Of a stretch of DNA of 64,000 nucleotides, positions 26,101 to 36,146 are shown in pieces (positions within the stretch are counted from its first letter, which is position 1; each line of letters starts with the position of its first letter). This stretch comes from Spirochaetota bacterium (GTDB lineage Bacteria; Spirochaetota; Spirochaetia; Sphaerochaetales; Sphaerochaetaceae). Location: NCBI GenBank assembly GCA_023401595.1, contig JAEXDQ010000015.1, positions 29,384-93,383 of the forward strand, in the 5' to 3' direction. A program made the translations under genes and the position numbers. A model generated the notes under the pieces. The model saw only the letters and a list, made by a program, of their open reading frames with translations, ran no database searches and was not told where the DNA came from.

Positions 26101-27828
26101 TTAGTTCTTCCTCCAGCTGATATGCAGCTTGGCGTTCGGCTTGTCCGTAATGGTCGCGTCAAAGACCAGATGCGAAACGAACAGAGCGGTGAACAACGAG
26201 CTGACGATACCGATCGCCAATGTATTGGCGAAGCCCTTGACGGCGCTGGTTCCAAGCTGGGAAAGCACCAAAGCCGCGATGATCGTGGTGATGTTGGAGT
26301 CCATGATCGTCCAGAAGGCCTTGCCGAACCCGGACTTGACCGAAGCCTGAGGCGTCTTGCCCAACGCACGCTCTTCCTTGATTCTCTCGAAGATGATGAC
26401 GTTGGCGTCAACGGCCATGCCCAAGGTCAGGATCAAACCGGCGATACTGGTCAAAGTCAGCGTGAAGTTGAAGGCGGACAGCACCGCGAGCATGATGATC
26501 AGGTTCAGAATCAACGCGAGGTCGGCGACAAGTCCGCTCCAGGCATAGTAGGCGACCATGAACAGGACTACGAGAATCAGTCCCAGACCGATAGCCTTCA
26601 GACCAGTAGCGACGGCGTCTTCGCCCAACGTAGCGCCGACGGCCTGCTGGCTGGAGACAACCAGTTCGATCGGCAGGGCCGCAGTCCTGAGGACGACGGC
26701 GAGATCAGCGGCCTCATCAGCGGAGAAGCCGGAAATCTGGACGCTGTTGCGAATACCTCCGGTAATGGTAGCCATGGCTTTCACCTTACCGTCCATGACG
26801 ACCGCCATGGTATCGTTGACATGGGTGGACGTCAGCTTATAGAAGATATCGCCGCCTACGCTGTCGAGCTGGAAATTGACGACCGGCCGGCCGGTGATAC
26901 CGTCGGTAGAAGTCATGGCCTGCTCAAGGTGGATACCGTCAAGACCGACCTCCTCGTTCAGCACGACGAAGCTCTGCAGCTCGTCGATACCATAGTCGTC
27001 GTTGACGTAATAGCCTGCCGCTATCTTGCCAGCGGGAAGGAAATCGGGCTGCTTGATGGCGCCGGTATCGGTATAGACTTCGGAAGGATTCTCCGCATAG
27101 TACGAATTCAACTGGCTGGTAAGCTCCGTATCCACGATCTGGAACGTCAAGGACCCCTTGCCCCGCAGGAAGGAATTCACACGCTCGGGGTCGGCTGCGC
27201 CGGGGATCTCAATCAGAATCTGATCGGTTCCCTGCAGACGGATATCCGGTTCGGACACGCCGAACTGGTCGATACGGTTCTGCAGGATCTCGATATCCTG
27301 GTTCACCAAGGTAGTCACCTCGGAAGAACCGACGCTACGACCGACTTTCGCCTGATATGCGTCCACATCGGCATCAAGCAAGATGCTCATACCGCCGCGC
27401 AGGTCAAGACCAAGCTGCAGCACCTTGGCGCCAAGGGACTTGAGTTCAAGCAACTGCGTCCTATGTTCGTTTTCAAGCGCATCGAACATAGCCTGTTCAC
27501 TGACAAAGGCAGAGAAGACGGCTTCAACGGTCCAAGTCTTGGGAACCGGCTGCTTCATCGCCTTGTAGTTGTCCTTGGCGATGGACTTGAGGAAACTGTA
27601 CTCCTCAGGCAACGCCGCAGATGGATCGCTCTGCACCAACTCTTTCAATTCCCGCAGCTCACGCGAAGCCTGTCCGCGGGAATATTCCTTGATCTGCACA
27701 TTCGAGCCTGTTGCCAGTTCCTTGGCCGACTGCGGTACGAAACCATACCACTTGATGGTAGGATACAGGAAAATCCCGCAGACTACCAGGACCAGAAGAA
27801 CGATGATCAAGCGCCCTCGTTTTTTCAT
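26101..27828 (-). CDS. secD: Protein translocase subunit SecD
   Basis: The 575-residue membrane protein contains LGLDLRGGMSILLDAD, DQFGVSEPDIRLQGTDQILIEIPG, and the RND-like C-terminal block AGLILTLGMAVDANVIIFERIKEERALG. It is the large subunit of the SecDF export motor. Two hydrophobic ends and a large periplasmic part are as expected. It lies between yajC and secF in the conserved yajC-secD-secF order, 109 bases after yajC. Confidence 0.95.
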   Translation of the reverse strand: MKKRGRLIIVLLVLVVCGIFLYPTIKWYGFVPQSAKELATGSNVQIKEYSRGQASRELRELKELVQSDPSAALPEEYSFLKSIAKDNYKAMKQPVPKTWTVEAVFSAFVSEQAMFDALENEHRTQLLELKSLGAKVLQLGLDLRGGMSILLDADVDAYQAKVGRSVGSSEVTTLVNQDIEILQNRIDQFGVSEPDIRLQGTDQILIEIPGAADPERVNSFLRGKGSLTFQIVDTELTSQLNSYYAENPSEVYTDTGAIKQPDFLPAGKIAAGYYVNDDYGIDELQSFVVLNEEVGLDGIHLEQAMTSTDGITGRPVVNFQLDSVGGDIFYKLTSTHVNDTMAVVMDGKVKAMATITGGIRNSVQISGFSADEAADLAVVLRTAALPIELVVSSQQAVGATLGEDAVATGLKAIGLGLILVVLFMVAYYAWSGLVADLALILNLIIMLAVLSAFNFTLTLTSIAGLILTLGMAVDANVIIFERIKEERALGKTPQASVKSGFGKAFWTIMDSNITTIIAALVLSQLGTSAVKGFANTLAIGIVSSLFTALFVSHLVFDATITDKPNAKLHISWRKN

Positions 27829-27937
27829 GATTCTCTCCAGATAACGAAATATCGAACAACATCGTCACGCACAAGCAAAACGAGATTGCCGCCGGACTGG
27901 CGGCAATACGTTCCTCACAGGACGTGGGTCAGTTAGT

Positions 27938-28456
27938 TTATTTTTTCTCTTCAGAAGCAGGAGTTCCGGCCGCTTTTTCCTCAGCCTCGGCGGGGATCTC
28001 TTCGACGACGGCTTCCTCGACGACCTCGACAGCCTCTTCAGCGGCCTTGGCCTTCTTGTCCTTCTTGGAAGGAGCCTCCACCTTTTCAACCTTGTCCTCG
28101 GAAGCGGCCTTCTTCTCCTTTTTGGCGGGAGCGGCTTCAGGCTTCTTGTCGAGAACGGAGGAAATCGCGTTTTTCGCGAACTCAATACGGGTATTGTCGT
28201 CGACCTTGACGATCACAGAGGATTCCTTGACGGACACGACGGTGCCGCGGATACCTCCGATCGACTGGACCTTGTCGCCTTTCTTGATGGCGGCCAGCAT
28301 GTCACGAGCCTCACGATCACGCTTCTTCTGCGGCCTGATGATCAGAAAATAGAAAATCAGGATGATCATTCCGAAGGTGACCAACGTCACCATCATGGAA
28401 CTGCCGGTGCTACCGTCGGCGGCAGGTGCGGCCATAGCCGTCAATAATGCATGCAT
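27938..28456 (-). CDS. yajC: Preprotein translocase accessory subunit YajC with acidic/basic tail
   Basis: The 172-residue protein has the YajC membrane helix and following sheet domain (MMVTLVTFGMIILIFYFLIIRPQKKRDRE, KKGDKVQSIGGIRGTVVSVKE). Unlike short YajC proteins of about 110 residues it ends with about 70 residues of alternating lysine, alanine and glutamate, which is probably unstructured and cytoplasmic. It belongs to the SecDF complex. A candidate promoter lies at 28626-28655; ATG 28456 and an in-frame ATG two codons later are both possible starts. Confidence 0.9.
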   Translation of the reverse strand: MHALLTAMAAPAADGSTGSSMMVTLVTFGMIILIFYFLIIRPQKKRDREARDMLAAIKKGDKVQSIGGIRGTVVSVKESSVIVKVDDNTRIEFAKNAISSVLDKKPEAAPAKKEKKAASEDKVEKVEAPSKKDKKAKAAEEAVEVVEEAVVEEIPAEAEEKAAGTPASEEKK

Positions 28457-28625
28457 ATGTCAAATCCTCGCTTTGAAATAAGGGGCGGTCTTCTCTATCG
28501 GCAAGACCGGAGAACCGGTGCAACGCAGCCAGCTTGTTCCGATCCCATTTTGCCAGTTCCGACATGATATGGCCTTGAGGGACCCCCCGAAGGCTTCACG
28601 CACCCGATTTCCATAAGTACCGATA

Positions 28626-28655
28626 AAAGTATCACGTTACCGCTTATGTAGTCAA
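28626..28655 (-). promoter_or_regulatory. Promoter of yajC-secDF
   Basis: On the minus strand TTGACT (28650-28655), an 18-base spacer and TACTTT (28626-28631) precede yajC by about 170 bases. The rest of the 28457-28754 spacer shows no reading frame that looks coding. Confidence 0.45.
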
Positions 28656-28754
28656 GTTTGACCTGACTCAGGAATCACTTGTCCATCGTTCGCGAATACC
28701 GGGAAGTTTCAACCCTCCGACGCCCGATACGCCATGCGGCACTATGACGCCCCA

Positions 28755-28790
28755 CACAAAACGAGCCGCGGGGACAAGCTCCGCGGCTCG
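28755..28790 (-). terminator. Terminator after groEL
   Basis: CGAGCCGCGG (28762-28771) pairs perfectly with CCGCGGCTCG (28781-28790) around a nine-base loop, followed on the minus strand by TTTTGTG. It starts 27 bases after the groEL stop. Confidence 0.85.
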
Positions 28791-28817
28791 AAAAGTCTCA
28801 TACGATACCCGAAAGGC

Positions 28818-30449
<1,632 letters not shown>

Positions 30450-30499
30450 GTGTATATCCTCTCTTTAATGAAATTAATAATTTGTTTTTCGGTCTGCCA

Positions 30500-30528
30500 A
30501 TTGTGGCAAGACGTACCGATACTGTCAA
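30500..30528 (-). promoter_or_regulatory. groEL promoter
   Basis: On the minus strand TTGACA (30523-30528), a 17-base spacer and CACAAT (30500-30505) lie about 55 bases upstream of the groEL start. The rest of the 30450-30892 spacer has no coding-looking frame and no CIRCE element. Confidence 0.65.
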
Positions 30529-30822
30529 CAGGTATCCCTGTCGGAATGTAAAATACAAATAAAGCGAAAGATTATCAAGGAAAATTTTCAGATTTTCGTT
30601 CTCTGATGATGAAGAGCCCTGTGACGCCCCGGCAGGCCGGCCGCCGGCAACGTTTCCGGCCATACCCGGCCTTTCTCGATCCGGCGTCCAACCGCCGATT
30701 GAACGTCAGTGCTGTCGCAGAAACCAGAGGAAGCAGAAACCAGACGACTGTTCCGTCCATTATATAGGAAAAGGAACGGTGACGAAAACGGAAAAACAAC
30801 AGCCCGGAGGAACATACACGAA

Positions 30823-30858
30823 GGGCCGCCGTCAAAGTCGGTTGCTTGACGACGGCCC
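30823..30858 (-). terminator. Hairpin after the alcohol dehydrogenase gene
   Basis: GGGCCGCCGTCA (30823-30834) pairs with TGACGACGGCCC (30847-30858) with one G-U pair on the minus-strand RNA. It starts 35 bases past the dehydrogenase stop. The following sequence, TTCGTGTATG, is only weakly T-rich, so termination may be partial. Confidence 0.5.
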
Positions 30859-30892
30859 GATTCATCATCCCCTATGCAGGGACTCCACGGTC

Positions 30893-31906
30893 TCAAAGCT
30901 CGACGACGACCTTCATGTACCGGCCAGGGTTCTTCTCGATATCAGTCACGACGGCGGGAACCTCGTCCATCGCGATCGTCTTCGTCAGAATCTTCATCAT
31001 ATCGACGCGCTTGGTACGAATCAGCTCCAAAGCTTCCTCAAACTCGCCCGCGCTCGTCCTTGCGCCCCTGATGTCGATCTCCTTCTTGGTGATCATATCG
31101 GTGGGAAGGCTCGTCTCCTTCTTCGGCCAGCCGGTCAGCGTGATGCGGCCCGCATGGGATACGAAATCCAACGTATTGCGAATCGAGGCATTGGCTCCGC
31201 TGCATTCCATCACCTGCTGGGACATCGTTCCGCCGGTAATCTCGAAGATGCGTTTCGTGGCGTCCTCCACACTGGCGTTGACGGTATGCTCGATACCCAG
31301 TTCCTTGGCGAAATCAAGCCGTTCCTGTACCAAATCGATCAGGATGGCATGGGCTCCGTATTCCTGCGCCACCATACCCGCTACCAAACCAATCGGCCCC
31401 GCTCCGATAATCGTGCAGAACTCACCGGCTTTCAGACCGCCACGATGGATACCGTGAAGGGATATGGTCAGAGGTTCCGCCATAGCCGCCTGAACGTACG
31501 TCATTCCGTCAGGGATCTTAACCAGCATGGAGGCCGGATGACAGAAATATTCGGCCATCCCTCCATCGACATGGACGCCGAGGACCTTCAAATCGGTACA
31601 GCAGTTCGTGCGTCCGATCGAGCAAGGGTAGCAATGGCCGCAATACAGATACGGATCGACGACCACCCGGTCCCCGACCTTCAACCCCTTGTCGTTCTCC
31701 GGGATGGAGACGATCTCACCGGCGATTTCATGTCCGATGACCCGCGGATAGGTCACAAGGCCGTTGGTTCCCCGGAAGGCTCCGATATCGCTGCCGCAGA
31801 TACCGGCGGTCTTTACTTTGATCAGGGCCTCCCCTTCCTTCGGTTCCGGCATGGGGATATCCACACAGGCGATCTCCCACGGCTTTTCTAGTTTTATTGC
31901 TTTCAT
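30893..31906 (-). CDS. Zinc-dependent alcohol/polyol dehydrogenase (MDR family)
   Basis: The 337-residue protein is a medium-chain dehydrogenase. GICGSDIGAFRGT and GHEIAGEI give catalytic-zinc ligands, CGHCYPCSIGRTNCC the four structural-zinc cysteines, and IIGAGPIGLVAG the NAD(P) fold. It resembles L-idonate, L-galactonate or sorbitol dehydrogenases and probably oxidises a sugar acid or polyol. It stands alone, with a promoter and two palindromes upstream (31923-32043), which suggests induction by its substrate. No strong Shine-Dalgarno precedes ATG 31906. Confidence 0.82.
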   Translation of the reverse strand: MKAIKLEKPWEIACVDIPMPEPKEGEALIKVKTAGICGSDIGAFRGTNGLVTYPRVIGHEIAGEIVSIPENDKGLKVGDRVVVDPYLYCGHCYPCSIGRTNCCTDLKVLGVHVDGGMAEYFCHPASMLVKIPDGMTYVQAAMAEPLTISLHGIHRGGLKAGEFCTIIGAGPIGLVAGMVAQEYGAHAILIDLVQERLDFAKELGIEHTVNASVEDATKRIFEITGGTMSQQVMECSGANASIRNTLDFVSHAGRITLTGWPKKETSLPTDMITKKEIDIRGARTSAGEFEEALELIRTKRVDMMKILTKTIAMDEVPAVVTDIEKNPGRYMKVVVEL

Positions 31907-31922
31907 TCCAGCTACATCCGTA

Positions 31923-31942
31923 TGTTCCCCGATATGGGAACA
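31923..31942. promoter_or_regulatory. Palindrome in the dehydrogenase leader
   Basis: TGTTCCC and GGGAACA flank CGATAT, 17-36 bases before the start codon. It could be a second operator or an RNA stem near the ribosome site. Confidence 0.4.
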
Positions 31943-31986
31943 AGACGGACTTCCTCCTATTAGCTTAATTGGTCTGGTAGTATATG

Positions 31987-32043
31987 CACTTTTTGCAAAA
32001 GTGACATGTCAGTATAGTATCATCACATCAAACTGGCTGTCAA
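31987..32043 (-). promoter_or_regulatory. Dehydrogenase promoter with operator palindrome
   Basis: On the minus strand TTGACA (32038-32043) is followed after 18 bases by TACTAT (32014-32019). Just downstream lie GACATGTC (32003-32010) and the perfect inverted repeat CACTTTT-TGC-AAAAGTG (31987-32003), overlapping the expected transcription start. This is the usual place for a repressor site. The regulator gene is not adjacent. Confidence 0.6.
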
Positions 32044-32329
32044 CTTTGTCTATATGGATTATGATTGCATCGTCACAAAAAACGACTTCGGAAGACGCCG
32101 CCCCGACAGTCATCTATCGGCCGGGACATGCTACGAGCCATTGAGACAACAGTGAGGCATGTACGAATCGGGGGAAATGAAGGGAACGGGAGATACGTAT
32201 ATGGAGAAAAAGCCTGGGGACGCTAGCGGAACGCTACCGCCGCCAAAAAAACAGAAAGTGAGCGACGGACGCCGCTATCGTTGACCTCGCCGCCGACGGC
32301 ACAGGATTTCGCACGGATTTAGGTCCGGC
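32044..32329. other. Spacer with no convincing gene
   Basis: Between the dehydrogenase promoter and the DUF92 gene stop there is no strong reading frame. One 27-codon frame on the plus strand (32201-32284, MEKKPGDASG...) follows a GGGAGA but has no other support. No tRNA-like fold was seen. Confidence 0.4.
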
Positions 32330-33187
32330 TCAAACGACCATGGAAAGCCCTCCGGCAAGCAACACTCCGAACAGATTGCTGACAAGGTTCACCATGTCGT
32401 TGTCCACCCACCGGATACCCCGCGACAATTCCAGCTTGCGGCCGTCGACGAATTCATGCTCCGTCAGACGCTGGCGTTCATCATCCCAATAATGAGCCTG
32501 CACAAGGGCTCCAAGCAAGCTGTCCATCAGACAACCGGAGAAACCTCCGACAGTCACGGAGGAGGCGTAGCCGATCCAGGCGGAGAACTCCTGCGCGCCG
32601 AAAACGGCGAAACAACCGAGCCAGAACACAGCGATCATCAAAGCTCCCGCCAGACCGCTGAACGTGCCAAGAACGGATATTCCTCCGGACAATCCGGGAG
32701 AAACAGGTCTCATCGTCAGAATTGAAACGGGCTTCCGCCGGGAAAGAACGCCGATCTCTCCCGCCCATGTATCGGACGCGGCCTCGGCCACCCCGGCTCC
32801 GAACATGACCAGCGCGAGAGGTGTCGGAGCCACGCCATAGAGCAATGCGGCCGCGGTAGCCGGCGCTCCGTTGGCGATGACCTGCATCCAGTCTCTCGCC
32901 CCGGTCTTTTTCTGGATACCCATGACATCCCCCGACGCATGTATCCGTTTGGAGCATCTGCCGATCACCGCCGCGGATAGGAAGAACAACAACATGACCG
33001 CCAACCCTTCAAAACCGAGGAACCAGGATATGCAGACCCCTTCCGCCCAAGCGAGGACGGCTCCACTCACCGTCAGCTGTTTCGCTTTCCAGGCAAGAAC
33101 CGCGACCACCGCCATGACAAGGCAAAGTACGATCAAAGACCAGGGGAACGCAAGGGAATGAAGCACTGTATCCAGCGGCGCTAACAT
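32330..33187 (-). CDS. DUF92 family membrane protein (VTE6-like)
   Basis: The 285-residue protein has about seven membrane segments and DUF92 signatures: RDWMQVIANGAPATAAALLYG, AGVAEAASDTWAGEIGVLSRRKPVSILTMRPVSPGLSGGISVLGTFSGLAGAL and GGFSGCLMDSLLGALVQ. In plants a DUF92 protein (VTE6) phosphorylates phytyl phosphate to the diphosphate. The gene overlaps the end of a dolichol/phytol-kinase-like gene by seven bases, which supports a joint role in salvaging a prenyl alcohol. Function in bacteria is otherwise little known. Confidence 0.8.
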   Translation of the reverse strand: MLAPLDTVLHSLAFPWSLIVLCLVMAVVAVLAWKAKQLTVSGAVLAWAEGVCISWFLGFEGLAVMLLFFLSAAVIGRCSKRIHASGDVMGIQKKTGARDWMQVIANGAPATAAALLYGVAPTPLALVMFGAGVAEAASDTWAGEIGVLSRRKPVSILTMRPVSPGLSGGISVLGTFSGLAGALMIAVFWLGCFAVFGAQEFSAWIGYASSVTVGGFSGCLMDSLLGALVQAHYWDDERQRLTEHEFVDGRKLELSRGIRWVDNDMVNLVSNLFGVLLAGGLSMVV

Positions 33188-33852
33188 AGGACGGCCACCC
33201 AGAGCGCGACACCCAACGGTACGGTCACATTGTCAAGGCCCAACGGCGTCGCGGCTTCGAGGAACGCCCCGACCAGGCCGGTCGTCACAGCGACCAGCAG
33301 GCGATACGGGACTTCCGGCACCGAAGCGAAAAGATAAGCGACCAAGGTAACGACCAGGAACATGACGGCGGTACCGAGCCAGGTCTTCCCGCCGGTCAGA
33401 AACGGAAGCTTCTTCTTCCCCCATGCATGCCCTACCATCGCGGCGAGGCCATCCCCGTATCCCATGGACAGAACGCCGACGGTGGCAGCCGCAGCGGCCA
33501 GTTTTCCATTGTAGACCAGCAGCACCAGCACAAGCAGAGAAATAGGGAAATAGATCAATCCGTAGTTGCGTTTCTTGTCGTCCATTCCCAAAAAGCCGCC
33601 ATATCCGCCGAACGTCATGACGCTGTTGAGAATGATGAACACCACGGGCCCGATGATCGCATACCAGATGTTGTCCATCCAAGCCATCAGGATGAACCAC
33701 CAGTTGGAGACGCCGATATGGATGAACTTTCGGATGAACTCTGAGGAAAAACCGGTAAAACGGCGTAACAACACAGCGATGCCGATGACAACCCCCAAAA
33801 AGACGAAGGAGACGGCAAGTCCAAAAATATTACTGTCCATGGGGTCTATCAT
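33181..33852 (-). CDS. Dolichol/phytol kinase-like CTP transferase (VTE5-like)
   Basis: The protein of about 223 residues has six or seven membrane segments. FIRKFIHIGVSNWWF near the start, SMGYGDGLAAMVGHAWGKKKLPFLTGGKTWLGTAVMF and GAFLEAATPLGLDNVTVPL match the dolichol kinase/phosphatidate cytidylyltransferase superfamily, closest in layout to phytol kinase. It would move a phosphate from CTP to a prenol in the membrane. The start is uncertain: the open frame begins at a TTG (33876), while ATG at 33852 or 33840 are more likely. It overlaps the DUF92 gene downstream. Confidence 0.78.
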   Translation of the reverse strand: MIDPMDSNIFGLAVSFVFLGVVIGIAVLLRRFTGFSSEFIRKFIHIGVSNWWFILMAWMDNIWYAIIGPVVFIILNSVMTFGGYGGFLGMDDKKRNYGLIYFPISLLVLVLLVYNGKLAAAAATVGVLSMGYGDGLAAMVGHAWGKKKLPFLTGGKTWLGTAVMFLVVTLVAYLFASVPEVPYRLLVAVTTGLVGAFLEAATPLGLDNVTVPLGVALWVAVLC

Positions 33853-33926
33853 GCCTACAAACAACAATAAAAGCAAGATTTATCATTTCTTATGATTTTT
33901 TTCACAAAAATGACGTGGTCATTGCG

Positions 33927-33955
33927 TTGACAGGATGAAAACGCCGTGATACCGT
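33927..33955 (+). promoter_or_regulatory. Promoter of the RRM protein gene
   Basis: TTGACA (33927-33932), 17 bases, then TACCGT (33950-33955). Transcription from here gives an untranslated leader of about 155 bases, rich in T and with few obvious coding features, which is typical of cold-shock-type genes. Confidence 0.5.
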
Positions 33956-34084
33956 TCATTTGCTTTAGTTTTTGTTCGCTGCAGCTAGTTCTTTTTCCTA
34001 TCTTTCGTTTGCGCGTTACTGAGTCGTTTACCCGCAGACAGGTTTTGGTTCGAGCATGCCGCCAATTAAAGCGATTTTATGAAG

Positions 34085-34108
34085 ACAGGCGCATAAGCCT
34101 GTGAAGGA
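34085..34108 (+). promoter_or_regulatory. Leader hairpin next to the RRM gene ribosome site
   Basis: ACAGGC (34085-34090) pairs with GCCTGT (34097-34102) and is followed at once by the Shine-Dalgarno GAAGGA (34103-34108). Stacking on the ribosome site could make translation temperature-sensitive. Confidence 0.45.
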
Positions 34109-34117
34109 TGCTTTTCT

Positions 34118-34396
34118 ATGGCAAAGAAAATTTACGTTGGTAACATGAGTTACAACACCACCGAAGAAGAACTTCGGGACCTGTTCGCACAGTTCGGTAC
34201 CGTACTTAGCGCAAACATCATCATCGACCGCGAAACCCGTCGCCCCAAGGGGTTCGGTTTCGTTGAAATCGAAGAGGACTCCGCTGCGGAAGCCGCTATC
34301 TCCCAGCTCGACGGCAAGGAGTTCGGCGGACGCAATCTTCGCGTGAATGAAGCGATCGCAAAAACTCGCCCTGCACGCGGCAATTATCGCGACTAA
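34118..34396 (+). CDS. RNA-binding protein with a single RRM domain
   Basis: The 92-residue protein is almost entirely one RNA recognition motif. RNP2 is KIYVGNMSY at residue 4 and RNP1 is KGFGFVEI at about 45, with the aromatic residues that stack on RNA bases. Such small RRM proteins are common in spirochaetes, cyanobacteria and Bacteroidetes and are thought to bind many transcripts, often under cold stress. It has its own promoter, a long leader and a strong terminator, so it is a single-gene unit. Confidence 0.93.
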   Translation: MAKKIYVGNMSYNTTEEELRDLFAQFGTVLSANIIIDRETRRPKGFGFVEIEEDSAAEAAISQLDGKEFGGRNLRVNEAIAKTRPARGNYRD

Positions 34397-34422
34397 TCAC
34401 ATTTGACAGACTCAGTAATGGG

Positions 34423-34455
34423 ACGGGACCGAAACATCGGTCCCGTTTTCATTTT
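34423..34455 (+). terminator. Terminator after the RRM gene
   Basis: ACGGGACCGA (34423-34432) pairs perfectly with TCGGTCCCGT (34437-34446) around AACA and is followed by TTTCATTTT. It starts 27 bases after the stop codon. Confidence 0.9.
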
Positions 34456-34565
34456 GTCCAGGCCACGGCGCATGTCCCTCAGACCGCAGTAAAAATACCG
34501 ATGGACGCGGACGGCCCAAGGACAATCCCGAAAGCCTCGAGAAAACAAGGTCCATGTAGCCGGCG

Positions 34566-34796
34566 TTATCCAATGAACGTGAAACGCTTGTACACGATAC
34601 CGTCCCGCTCGACCGTTCCCATGAACATGTCATACGGACGAACCCACCAGTCCTCGGTTCCTTGCGGACGGTACAGCACCATGGTACCGAGCGATTCACT
34701 GTCGATAACAGTATCCGCCACCTCGTACAAGCCGCCTTTGAAATGTCTGTACAGACCCAGCCGTATCCGCTTACGTTCAATTTTCTCCCGTTCCAT
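34566..34796 (-). CDS. DUF1653 family protein
   Basis: The 76-residue protein starts MEREKIERKRIRLGLYRHFKGGLYEV and contains TMVLYRPQGTEDWWVRPYDMFMGTV, the pattern of DUF1653, a small beta-rich family of unknown role (GLYRHYKG.Y.V ... YR...G..W.RP..MF). GGGGGA lies eight bases before ATG 34796; the longer frame upstream is glutamate/arginine-rich and not conserved. It stands alone on the minus strand, downstream of nothing obvious. Confidence 0.8.
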   Translation of the reverse strand: MEREKIERKRIRLGLYRHFKGGLYEVADTVIDSESLGTMVLYRPQGTEDWWVRPYDMFMGTVERDGIVYKRFTFIG

Positions 34797-34921
34797 ATTC
34801 CGTTCCCCCGCCTCATCTACCTCATCCGCCTCATGGCGACGGTCTCCGCCCATGCAGGCATCCTCCGCAAGCCCAGAAAACGACCGACATACCGCGACGT
34901 CCTATCGGCCCGCACCGCCTT

Positions 34922-36142
34922 CTACCAGACGATGGTCCGGCAAATCCACAACGCGACGACGAACAGAAGATTCACGGCGGTAAATACAATCAGATACCGT
35001 CCTACCCCAGGCACCATGCCAGCATGACCGGCGTGGAACCCTGCATAGTATTTATAGGAAATGACGCTCGCCAAGCTGGCGATCAAGGTACCGCAGCCCC
35101 CCGCGTTCACACCAAGCAACAGCTGTATCTCGTCTTCGGTGAACCGGGACAGCAACAAGGTGGCGGGAACATTGCTGATGATCTGGCTGGCCAGCAGCGA
35201 GGTTTCAAAAACATGCCCATCCAACAACCGGCTGAACCATGCGGCCAATCCGTCCATCGAGGAAAGGTTGCCGATGAACACGAAGAACCCAATGAACGTC
35301 AGCAGCAGCGACCAGTCGATTCTTCCGAACAGCTCACGGTCGGGAAGCGTCGCCACGGCGACTATGCAGACGGCGATATACCAAGGGATCGCGGAGAAAA
35401 CCGCGCAAAGGGAAACCACGAACAACACGCAGTACCTGACAATCGAAGCTACGGAACATACACCTTCCGGTGCAAGCCCTCCGTCCCCGTTTCGCGACAG
35501 GTCGCATCGCTGGGCAAGCCCGTCGTTATCCCCGTCGAGGGCTGCGCCGCTGCCCACGACGGAATCCGCAACGCCGTCGCGGCTCTGAGGCATCAGCCAC
35601 AAGCATACAGCGAGCAAAGCGGCGCCGACAATCGTGAACGGGAGCATCGTGACGAAAAACGTACCGGCGGAAAATCCGTAGCGACTGTAGATATACAGAT
35701 TCTGGGGATTGCCGACAGGAGTCAGCGCAGAACCGATGTTCGCCGCTACGGTCTGCAACACGACCACGGGCAGAATCGCCCGCGGCGTACCGTTGGAACC
35801 ATACACCGCCATAGTAAACGGTACGAACGTGATCAAGGCGACATCGTTGGTGATCGCCATGGAAAGAAAGAACGTCAGAAACACCAATGAAAACCCTATC
35901 TTCCGTGTACCATGGACCTTTTGGAGCAATGCGTCCGCCAGACAGCTGAACACTCGTTGCTTACGCAGCCCCGCCACCACGAGCATCAGAGAAGCAAGGC
36001 AGCCCAGTACCTTCCAGTCAACCGACCGCACCAGCATCGGGACGGAGAACGGGACGAAGAACGAGGAGACTATGGCAAGGGCCAAGGCCACAAGCAATAC
36101 AGGTTCACGCCTACAGAAAGAGAAAAAGACGTCGTTGTGCAT
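34922..36142 (-). CDS. SLC13/ArsB-type ion transporter
   Basis: The 406-residue membrane protein has about ten hydrophobic segments with SMAITNDVALITFVPFTMAVYG and NIGSALTPVGNPQNLYIYSRYGFSAGTFF, the NDxA and GNPQN motifs of the IT superfamily (CitMHS, ArsB, NhaD). It may carry an organic or inorganic anion with sodium. A charged stretch of about 55 residues after residue 225 is unusual. ATG 36142 is four bases past the stop of the DUF2207 gene and preceded by GGTG, so it is probably the last gene of that transcript. Substrate is unknown. Confidence 0.75.
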   Translation of the reverse strand: MHNDVFFSFCRREPVLLVALALAIVSSFFVPFSVPMLVRSVDWKVLGCLASLMLVVAGLRKQRVFSCLADALLQKVHGTRKIGFSLVFLTFFLSMAITNDVALITFVPFTMAVYGSNGTPRAILPVVVLQTVAANIGSALTPVGNPQNLYIYSRYGFSAGTFFVTMLPFTIVGAALLAVCLWLMPQSRDGVADSVVGSGAALDGDNDGLAQRCDLSRNGDGGLAPEGVCSVASIVRYCVLFVVSLCAVFSAIPWYIAVCIVAVATLPDRELFGRIDWSLLLTFIGFFVFIGNLSSMDGLAAWFSRLLDGHVFETSLLASQIISNVPATLLLSRFTEDEIQLLLGVNAGGCGTLIASLASVISYKYYAGFHAGHAGMVPGVGRYLIVFTAVNLLFVVALWICRTIVW

Positions 36143-36146
36143 CGTA

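Noticed and set aside
26074..27936. A 620-residue plus-strand frame across secD
   Set aside because: It is the antisense of secD, with low-complexity composition rich in glutamine, aspartate and histidine and no domain.
30450..30892. A groES gene or CIRCE element upstream of groEL
   Set aside because: No frame resembles GroES, and the TTAGCACTC-N9-GAGTGCTAA repeat is absent.
32201..32284. A 27-codon plus-strand frame (MEKKPGDASG...)
   Set aside because: Too short, with a poor ribosome site, no neighbours in the same direction and composition typical of the spacer.
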